This document shows positions 24,898 through 31,106 of a stretch of 40,568 bases of DNA, piece after piece; position 1 is the first letter of the stretch, and each line of letters begins with the position of its first letter. A model generated the notes under the pieces. It was not told where the DNA came from, did not search any database, and worked only from the letters and a program-made list of their open reading frames with translations. Where the stretch lies: IMG/VR virus record IMGVR_UViG_3300045141_000106, positions 1 through 40,568 of that record, one strand, 5' to 3'. This DNA is from a virus. The translations under genes and the position numbers were made by a program.

Positions 24898-26477
24898 ATC
24901 AGCCCTCCCAGCTCGTAGAGCACGTCGACGCCGGTCAGCGAGAACGTGCAGCCGGTGATGCTGACGCGGACCCGGGTCGCGCCGACGCGGCCGAGGCCGG
25001 TGACGCCCTGCCAGTCCTGCCGCGGCTGCACTGGCATCGCCCAGTCGGAGGTGTCCCACGGCGCGATGTCCCAGTCGGCACCACCCGAGGGCCCGGCGGT
25101 GACTTCCGGCTGGTTGGTCGGCGGCGTGTTGTCGTAATCCGTCTCCAGATCCATGAACGGCCGCGGCAGCCCGTCGGTGAGGGTGTAGAGCCGCACCATC
25201 TTGAAGTTCTTCTTGGCGGCGCTGCGGAAGCTCGACCACGCGAAGCGCACGTCGGCGTTGATCGCGGCCCCGTCATCGTTGAGATATTGCGAGCCGCCGA
25301 GGAAGATGCCGCCGTCGTCGGAGCCGAAATAGGCTTGGTTGTTGAGCCAGCCCCAGCACCGCGCCGGAACGTCGGACCATTTCGACCACACCTGCGACGA
25401 CATCCGCCGCACCATCTGCTGGTACTTGCCATCGCCGAGCGGCATGTTGCAGATCGCATGGTTGGTGTGGTGGTTGAGCATCGCCTGCCAGCCGTAATCG
25501 TCGCGGTGCAGCTTCGAGACGTCCTCGAACTCCTTCATGACGCCGATGTCGGACTTGCCCAATTGATCGGTCTCGGCGCGGACCAGCGTCGTCATCGGCA
25601 CGAAGCCGGTCGAAATCAGCACGTAGAGGTCGCCGCCGAAATTGATGATGCTGTCCTTCGACATCGGCGCGTCGAAGCGGAAGATGCCGACCAGCTTGAA
25701 ATCGCTTTCGGGGTCGATGCCGCTATAGACCGCCAGTTCGCCGTTACTGGTGAAGATCGCCAGCGCGTCGTCGAGCCCCAGCCCGCCGTCGATGGTCCAT
25801 GTGTAGATGGCGCGAATGGAGCCGCCGCGCTTGAACAGCACGTTGAGCGGAAACAGTTCGACGGCCCCGCTTTTCTGCTCCAGCGGCAGATAATACACCG
25901 CGAGGTTCTGGCTGTCGGCGAACCACAGCCGGTTCATGTGCGACAGCACCTTGTCGAATTTCAGCGGGTCGATCCACGTCTCGCCGGTCGGCACGGTGAT
26001 GGTCTCATGGGCGAAGACGGTGCCGTCCCACGAGATCACGCCGTCGACGCCGTTGACCATGATGGTGTAGTCGGTGTCGGAGAGATCGCTGTAGGAGATC
26101 CACGCCCAGTCGTCGCTGCCGTAGGTGCCGCCGACCTGCACGCCGCCGATGTCGTAGAGCTTGGTGCCGGAGGCGGCGACGATCTTCGAGGGCTCGCCGT
26201 AATACGGGATCATGGTGGAGACCGGCGTATTGGCCGCGATCTGCGCCAGCTTGATGTAGCCGGGCCGCACGGTGATGCGGTCGTCCTCGACCACCCAATT
26301 GGTCAGGATCGAGGCCAGCTGCGGATCGGCATCGCCCAGCTCCGCGAAGCGCGAGAGCCCTTTCAGCGGAGCCCCGAAATGCGAGACCCGGGCCGCCGGG
26401 CGGCCCTTGTTCATGGCCCGAACCGGGGTGCCCCGGCGGTTCTTCAGCGACAACATGCCAGTGGGCATCATTCTCAT
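24894..26477 (-). CDS. Tail nozzle / tubular protein B-like beta-propeller protein
   Basis: 527 aa, strongly beta-rich with repeating blades (SKIVAASGTKLYDIGG, YTIMVNGVDGVISWDG, ALAIFTSNGELAVYSG, GDLYVLISTGFVPM). Such proteins in short-tailed phages form the tail nozzle (T7 gp12, P22 gp10-like). The N-terminus (FGAPLKGLSRFAELGDADPQLASILTNWVVEDDRITVRPGY) is characteristic of this group. It is coupled to the adaptor gene upstream (ATGA) and the GNAT gene downstream (GTGA). Confidence 0.85.
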   Translation of the reverse strand: MRMMPTGMLSLKNRRGTPVRAMNKGRPAARVSHFGAPLKGLSRFAELGDADPQLASILTNWVVEDDRITVRPGYIKLAQIAANTPVSTMIPYYGEPSKIVAASGTKLYDIGGVQVGGTYGSDDWAWISYSDLSDTDYTIMVNGVDGVISWDGTVFAHETITVPTGETWIDPLKFDKVLSHMNRLWFADSQNLAVYYLPLEQKSGAVELFPLNVLFKRGGSIRAIYTWTIDGGLGLDDALAIFTSNGELAVYSGIDPESDFKLVGIFRFDAPMSKDSIINFGGDLYVLISTGFVPMTTLVRAETDQLGKSDIGVMKEFEDVSKLHRDDYGWQAMLNHHTNHAICNMPLGDGKYQQMVRRMSSQVWSKWSDVPARCWGWLNNQAYFGSDDGGIFLGGSQYLNDDGAAINADVRFAWSSFRSAAKKNFKMVRLYTLTDGLPRPFMDLETDYDNTPPTNQPEVTAGPSGGADWDIAPWDTSDWAMPVQPRQDWQGVTGLGRVGATRVRVSITGCTFSLTGVDVLYELGGLM

Positions 26478-26896
26478 TGGATGCGCCCCGGGTCGGCGTT
26501 GAGGTCGATCACGGGCGCGTTGCGGCCCGCGATCTTGTTGAGCCTTGAAATGAAGTCGCGCTGTTCCTCGCCGTATTCGAGGCCCTTGGCCTTGAGGAAG
26601 CGATATTTGAGGCCGTCGACGGCGAGCCGCGCGTCGAACAGCACGACGTCGTCGTCGGCGGTCGGCCGCGACTTCCTGACCCCCATGCCCGCGTCGATCA
26701 GCCAGTTGCCGTCGCCGAGCTGGTCGCGGTAGGGCGGGTCGATCAACAGTTCGTCGGCGACGTTTTGCAGCAGCGCCGCCATCTGCGCGATGTCCTGATC
26801 CGAGGTGTCGACGACGTTGGTCACGGGGCGTTGCACGATCCCGATTTCCAGCGAGGCGTCGGACACGACATCGACGATGGTGGCCAGTCTTGCCAT
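26474..26896 (-). CDS. Head-tail adaptor (gp11/gp4-like)
   Basis: 140 aa, helical. VSDASLEIGIVQRPVTNVVDTSDQDIAQMAALLQNVADELL, then LFDARLAVDGLKYRFLKAKGLEYGEEQRDFISRLNKIAG, matches the adaptor proteins that bind beneath the portal in short-tailed phages (T7 gp11, P22 gp4-like). Directly upstream of the nozzle gene, as expected. Coupled at both ends. Confidence 0.8.
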   Translation of the reverse strand: MARLATIVDVVSDASLEIGIVQRPVTNVVDTSDQDIAQMAALLQNVADELLIDPPYRDQLGDGNWLIDAGMGVRKSRPTADDDVVLFDARLAVDGLKYRFLKAKGLEYGEEQRDFISRLNKIAGRNAPVIDLNADPGRIQ

Positions 26897-27447
26897 CAGG
26901 CGGCAGCCTTCAGCCGGAGGGTTTCAATCAGGGTCTTCTGTGTGGCGATGGTCATCAGCGCCTCGTCGAACTGCTCCTTGATGGCCGCAAGCTGGCCTTC
27001 GAGGCTGCTGACGAGTTCTTCGTACTGCCCCGCCTTGGCGTGCAGTTCGATCATCCGCACCGCGCGGTCGGCGATTTCGAGAATGTCCGGCGGCATGGTC
27101 TTGGCGGCTTCGGTGCGGCGCTTCTTGGAGACGGTCTGCGCCAGCTGCTCGACGGTGTGGATGTCGCGGATCGCGCACATCTGGAAAATGTGGGGCAGAC
27201 AGGCGGGCCACAGTGCAAGCGGATAGCCGACGATTTCCTTGCGCGCGGCGCAGGTCTTTTTGTACAGCTCGTAGGGCCCGGGATGGTTGGCGATGTCGTC
27301 GTCCTCGGCTTCGCGCTCGACCGAAAGATATGGCGGCCGGTCCATGCGGACGCGGACGGTCTCGCGGTACAGCGGCAGGCCGTCGGGCCCTGAGCCGTCG
27401 CGCTCCCAGCCGGAATAAAAACGTACGAGGGTCGGGGTATCAGACAT
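26896..27447 (-). CDS. Structural-operon protein with C-terminal coiled coil
   Basis: 183 aa. The N-terminal part (TLVRFYSGWERDGSGPDGLPLYRETVRVRMDRPPYLSVEREA) is beta-rich. The C-terminal third is a coiled coil (EELVSSLEGQLAAIKEQFDEAL). Between capsid and adaptor genes, so perhaps a head-completion or assembly protein. No named family is recognised with confidence. Confidence 0.7.
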   Translation of the reverse strand: MSDTPTLVRFYSGWERDGSGPDGLPLYRETVRVRMDRPPYLSVEREAEDDDIANHPGPYELYKKTCAARKEIVGYPLALWPACLPHIFQMCAIRDIHTVEQLAQTVSKKRRTEAAKTMPPDILEIADRAVRMIELHAKAGQYEELVSSLEGQLAAIKEQFDEALMTIATQKTLIETLRLKAAA

Positions 27448-27460
27448 GGTGGCTCCAAGA

Positions 27461-27493
27461 GGGGAGCGCGGGGAAACGGCAGCCGTGCTCCCC
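27461..27493 (-). other. Hairpin in the 69-bp gap after the capsid gene
   Basis: GGGGAGC (27461-27467) pairs with GCTCCCC (27487-27493), and alternative pairings are possible through ACGGCAG and CTGCCGT in the same gap. No T-run follows in the minus direction, so it is not a convincing terminator. It may stabilise or attenuate the capsid mRNA, giving higher capsid than downstream expression. Confidence 0.4.
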
Positions 27494-27516
27494 GCAAACG
27501 ACTGCCGTCCAAGAGG

Positions 27517-28470
27517 TCAGGTTCCCGTTGCCGTGAGCCTGCCCTGCATCGAGCGGTTGGACAGCGTCAGCGCGCCCATGAAGGCGAGATGGCGGGTGAC
27601 GGCGTCCATGTCGGGCGACTGGTCGGGAAGGTCCAGCGCCTCGAAATTACGTCCCGAGTAGATCTCGAATTTCATGTATTTGGTGTTGAGGAAGTAGGCT
27701 CCGGTGATGCCGGTGGCCGCGCCGTCGAACACCAAGGGGGCCGATTTGTATTTCAGGGTCTCGAAGCCAAGCGCTCCGAGGCGGGCGTCGGCGTAACGCT
27801 GGTTCTCCTGCAACCCGCTTTCGTAGGTCGAATAGATTTCGCCGTCGGCGACGATCAAATCCGGCTTCTCGGCACCGCGGATCAGCTTCATCCAGAGTGC
27901 GTTCATGCCCGCCTTGAGCGCCGGATATTGCAGGCCGGTGGCGCGCGCGACGCTCTGGAACTGGTTCTTCCAGAACGTCCATGTGGTGGCGTCGATGCCG
28001 CCGACGATGCCGCTGCCGTCGGTGGTGACGAAGGCTTTGAGGCCCGCAAAGGACTTCGCCACCGTGCCGTCGCCATAGACGGCCTTGGTGATGTTGTTCT
28101 TCATGGTGCTCTCGGCGTTGTCGAGCTTGCCCTCCAGCAGGTTGAGGATGCGCTCACGGGAGCGGTTCTTGGCCAGATCGGGGCCCGAGAGGGTGACGCT
28201 GGCGACCGCATTCGCCGGGTCGTAATGCGCCTCGGAGATGGTGTCCTTGGTGGCGCGGGACAGCAGTTCGGTGCCGATGTACCACGCGAAAGTTTCCTCG
28301 GCGTAGGTCAGCGGGCAGGAAATCTGCTTGCCGCCTTCGATGACGCGGATGCGGTTGCCCTCGCGCAGCAGCGCGGTGACGGCGTTGGAGTTGGAGACGT
28401 TATCGGCGAACTGCTTGTGGTAGTTGTTGATGGTGGTGGCGACGAGCATCGAGACTGTCGGGTCGGCCAT
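27517..28470 (-). CDS. Major capsid protein (HK97-fold candidate)
   Basis: 317 aa, starting MADPTVSMLVATTINNYHKQFADNVSNSNAVTALLREG. A good AGGAG precedes the ATG. Typical features: a helical N-arm, long helix around NRSRERILNLLEGKLDNAESTMKNNITKAVYGDG, FAGLKAFVTT, WMKLIRGAEKPDLIVADGEIYSTYESGL, and a C-terminal strand FLNTKYMKFEIYSGRNFEALDL, as in coat proteins of short-tailed phages. It lies directly downstream of the scaffold gene. Predicted shell subunit. Confidence 0.9.
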   Translation of the reverse strand: MADPTVSMLVATTINNYHKQFADNVSNSNAVTALLREGNRIRVIEGGKQISCPLTYAEETFAWYIGTELLSRATKDTISEAHYDPANAVASVTLSGPDLAKNRSRERILNLLEGKLDNAESTMKNNITKAVYGDGTVAKSFAGLKAFVTTDGSGIVGGIDATTWTFWKNQFQSVARATGLQYPALKAGMNALWMKLIRGAEKPDLIVADGEIYSTYESGLQENQRYADARLGALGFETLKYKSAPLVFDGAATGITGAYFLNTKYMKFEIYSGRNFEALDLPDQSPDMDAVTRHLAFMGALTLSNRSMQGRLTATGT

Positions 28471-28487
28471 ATGGCGCTCCTATGAGG

Positions 28488-29684
28488 TCAAAATCCGACC
28501 TCGTCGGCAGACTGCTCGATGGCATCCCGAATGCCGCCCTTGGAAGGCCCGTTCGCGCCGTTCGGCCGTCCGACGGGGGTGGTGAGCCCCCGCGTGTTGC
28601 CGCGCTGCGCGAGCCGGGCCTTGGCGATGTCGTTCTGCGACTGGGTGCGGAATTGCTCGGCCGCGACCAGCTGCTTCCTGACTTCGGGGTGAGCCCAGCA
28701 GGCGGTCTCGTAGGCTTCGGCCAGATTTCGGCCGGGATTAGCCTTGTACAGGTCGATGATGAGCGGCAGCACGGTGTCGAAGTGCGGACGCAACGGGCGT
28801 CCGTCCTTGCTCTTTTCGTCCGCGAAGCCGTCGATCCCCGATCTGGCACTTCTGAGACCCCATTCCTGACGCGCGGCTTGTTCAATCTGCTCGCGCCGCT
28901 GCAACTCGCCCTTGAGGGCTTGGATGTCGTTCGACGTCTTGCCGAGATGGTCGGCGAAGATCTTGATTGCCGGATCCTTCAGGTCCTCGTTCGAGAGGCC
29001 CATCGGGTTCGGCGGCGGCTGGTTCAAGGCGGAAAAGATGCGCGCTGGGTCCAGCCCCATGCGTTGCGTCAGGTCGACCAGCAGGTTGAACTTGTCCCGC
29101 TGATCCGGCGAGGTGCCCATCTTGTGCCAAGTCGCCCATTCCTGAATGGCCTGCACCGGATGAACGCCCGCCTGCTTCAACGACGCCGCGATCCGCGGAT
29201 CGTTGAAGACCGGCGCAAGCGCCTGCGTGAACTGGACTGCTCCCGCACTCGCCTGAGACTTGCGCGTGAACTCGGCTTCCATTTCGCCGTGACGCTTCAG
29301 AAGAAAGGATTGCCCCTCCTGCGGAAGCTTGGCGAAGGTCGCCTTGTCTTCTGCGCTCCAGTGCTCCGGGGCCTGATTGCTTTTCGCCGCTTGCGCGGTA
29401 GCTGGATCAGCTGGTTGCCGCTGGCCTTCCTGAATGGGTTTCTTCGGGGCTGGATCGAGGGGTTCGATTGCTTCGCCCGGCTGGGGAGCCTCCGATTTGG
29501 CGACCCAGCGACCGCTTTTATCGCGCGGTCTGTCGTCCGACGCAAGGGGCTCGTCGACAGCCCCTTCGGGTTGCGGGCCGGGAGCCTCCGGGGCTTCGGC
29601 CCCGCTCTCGACTTCGTCGTAAGCGGCTTCGGCGATGTCCCTAAGGCTGGGCGGGGCTTCGTTCGGGGTGTTTTCTCCGGCCAT
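28488..29684 (-). CDS. Scaffolding protein
   Basis: 398 aa. The start MAGENTPNEAPPSLRDIAEAAYDEV at 29684 is set by AGGAGAG upstream; a longer frame lacks support. The acidic, Pro/Ala-rich disordered N-terminus is followed by HWSAEDKATFAKLPQEGQSFLLKRHGEMEAEFTRKSQ, a hallmark of scaffolds in this phage group, then helical segments and a basic C-terminus likely to contact the coat. It sits immediately before the capsid gene. It should be expelled or cleaved during head maturation. Confidence 0.88.
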   Translation of the reverse strand: MAGENTPNEAPPSLRDIAEAAYDEVESGAEAPEAPGPQPEGAVDEPLASDDRPRDKSGRWVAKSEAPQPGEAIEPLDPAPKKPIQEGQRQPADPATAQAAKSNQAPEHWSAEDKATFAKLPQEGQSFLLKRHGEMEAEFTRKSQASAGAVQFTQALAPVFNDPRIAASLKQAGVHPVQAIQEWATWHKMGTSPDQRDKFNLLVDLTQRMGLDPARIFSALNQPPPNPMGLSNEDLKDPAIKIFADHLGKTSNDIQALKGELQRREQIEQAARQEWGLRSARSGIDGFADEKSKDGRPLRPHFDTVLPLIIDLYKANPGRNLAEAYETACWAHPEVRKQLVAAEQFRTQSQNDIAKARLAQRGNTRGLTTPVGRPNGANGPSKGGIRDAIEQSADEVGF

Positions 29685-29916
29685 CGCGTGCTCTCCTGAA
29701 TGAAGCGGGGGTATCCCTCGGGTCGTAGCTGCCGGACGCATGGAGGTCGCGGTCGCGTTGCCGATGCGACGAAATCGTGCGCGCGTCAACCGGCGAGGCG
29801 TAGGCGTCGAACGACTGCACAGCGGGGGCCGGAAGATCGGAAGCGGCATGCCGGGGCTGCGCAGGCTTGTACCGCTTCTCGATCAACCGGCCCTCGTAGA
29901 ACACGTAGGTCGGCAT
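29641..29916 (-). CDS. Small head-operon protein overlapping the scaffold start
   Basis: 91 aa. MPTYVFYEGRLIEKRYKPAQPR...FDAYASPVDARTISSHRQRDRDLHASGSYDPRD resembles a small family in phage head modules that begins MPTYV and ends with a D-x-SPVD...R-x-R-D-x-x-x-SG pattern. The last 44 bp overlap the scaffold gene in another frame, and its final residues are basic. Function unknown. Confidence 0.65.
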   Translation of the reverse strand: MPTYVFYEGRLIEKRYKPAQPRHAASDLPAPAVQSFDAYASPVDARTISSHRQRDRDLHASGSYDPRDTPASFRRARDGRRKHPERSPAQP

Positions 29917-29917
29917 G

Positions 29918-30190
29918 TTAGCCTCCGTGATGGTCCAGCACGGCGGCGGAGGCCCACATCTGGGCTTCCTCCAGTTTGGTAAAGGCCAGCGCCATGCGGC
30001 GATCGCCGGGACGCGAGCCGAGCGACGTGCCGTCGAGTTCGTGCAGCAGGGCCCGGAACTCCTTGGCCGCGGCGTTGAGCTTGCCGAGCCGCAGGATGGT
30101 GATCTGCGTCAGCCGCTCCCCGGTGTGCGGGTCGACGGGGATGCCGAGGCCGGGGAGGCTCATCTGTTCGTTCGGGCGCAGGCCGTTCAC
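29918..30190 (-). CDS. Acb2/Tad1 hook-domain protein, predicted cyclic-nucleotide sponge
   Basis: 90 aa. The C-terminal half LNAAAKEFRALLHELDGT...GDRRMALAFTKLEEAQMWASAAV carries the R-x-x-ALA-x-TKLEEA-x-MWA-x-AA signature of the Acb2/Tad1 hook family. Members of that family sequester cyclic oligonucleotides (CBASS signals) or cyclic ADP-ribose derivatives (Thoeris signals) as small oligomers. Position inside the head genes is compatible with late or virion-neighbour placement in other phages. Which ligand it binds cannot be read from the sequence. It starts by ATGA overlap with the preceding gene. Confidence 0.75.
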   Translation of the reverse strand: MNGLRPNEQMSLPGLGIPVDPHTGERLTQITILRLGKLNAAAKEFRALLHELDGTSLGSRPGDRRMALAFTKLEEAQMWASAAVLDHHGG

Positions 30191-30528
30191 GGCAGCACCG
30201 ACGGGTAGGGCGCGCGGGGCGAGATGGCCCCGGTGCGCCCGGCAAGGCCGGTATACGGCCCGTAATCGGTGCCGATGTCGGCGAGCACGACGAGGCTCGG
30301 CACCATCGCCTGACCCTTGGCGGTCTGATTGACCGGGGTGTAGGCCGGATCGGTGTTCGCCGAGCCCGACCGCGCCAGCGAAACGTTAGCGGCGGCGGCG
30401 TTGACGTCGTTGCCGGTGGCACCGCCGGACCAGTCACCGGCGACACCGGCACCGGAATAGCGCGGCTTGGCGGCGTTGGCGTTGGCCAGCGTCATGTCGG
30501 CCACCGGCAGCGGGAAACGCTGGGTCAT
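30187..30528 (-). CDS. Head-operon hypothetical protein
   Basis: 113 aa, Ala/Gly/Asn-rich. The N-terminal MTQRFPLPVADMTLANANAAKPRYSGAG is followed by a disordered middle and a C-terminal AMVPSLVVLADIGTDYGPYTGLAG. Placed between the portal-side basic protein and the Acb2-like gene, with ATGA overlaps on both sides. It could be a minor head protein. No family recognised. Confidence 0.65.
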   Translation of the reverse strand: MTQRFPLPVADMTLANANAAKPRYSGAGVAGDWSGGATGNDVNAAAANVSLARSGSANTDPAYTPVNQTAKGQAMVPSLVVLADIGTDYGPYTGLAGRTGAISPRAPYPSVLP

Positions 30529-31103
30529 TTGTGCGTTTCCTTCTGCAAGGGCTTGTTGGGCTCGTTGTGCGGTTTGTCGGAGACGCCCTTGACGCCCTGC
30601 GAACGGGTGACGCCTTCGTCCGGCGGCGGCGGGCTGCCGGTCGGGTACGGGGTGCGGGGACCGATGCCCTGATCCTCGACGGTCTCGACCGGGCCCGAGG
30701 TGTGCTCGGCCGGGTCGACCGGGCCGACACCTGCGGTGGCGTCGCCAGCGGCACCGACGGCGTCCTTTTCCTGCTCGGTCAGCAGTTCATCGGGCGGAAT
30801 GTTGAAGGCTTCGGCCTCGGAGCGCGGCATCGCCCGCCGCTCCGGGGACAGCGTCTTGTTGGCGGGGTGGTTGGGATCCTGATCGCGGTTGTCGATGTGC
30901 CCGGCGGCCTTGTCGTGGTCGCGCTTTTCGGCAGCGGCCTTGTCGTGGTCGCGCTTCTCGGCAGCAGCAGCGGCCTTGTCGTCCTTGTCGGGTGTCGTCA
31001 TGGATCTCTCCCTCGGTTTGACGTTCGTTTTGGCTTTCGGTTTGACGGGCGCGGCTTTCGCGACCGGCTTCGTTTTCGGCTTGCGCTTGGCGGCGGCGGT
31101 CAT
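30525..31103 (-). CDS. Highly charged, disordered head-operon protein
   Basis: 192 aa if started 3 nt after the portal stop (31103). An internal ATG at 31001 has a much better ribosome site (GGGAGAG, 7 nt) and would give 158 aa, removing a Lys/Pro/Ala-rich basic N-terminus (KRKPKTKPVAKAAPVKPKAK). Both products may be made. A tandem EKRDHDKAAA repeat (two copies) and a Pro/Thr-rich C-terminus point to disorder. No family recognised. Confidence 0.65.
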   Translation of the reverse strand: MTAAAKRKPKTKPVAKAAPVKPKAKTNVKPRERSMTTPDKDDKAAAAAEKRDHDKAAAEKRDHDKAAGHIDNRDQDPNHPANKTLSPERRAMPRSEAEAFNIPPDELLTEQEKDAVGAAGDATAGVGPVDPAEHTSGPVETVEDQGIGPRTPYPTGSPPPPDEGVTRSQGVKGVSDKPHNEPNKPLQKETHK

Positions 31104-31106
31104 GGC

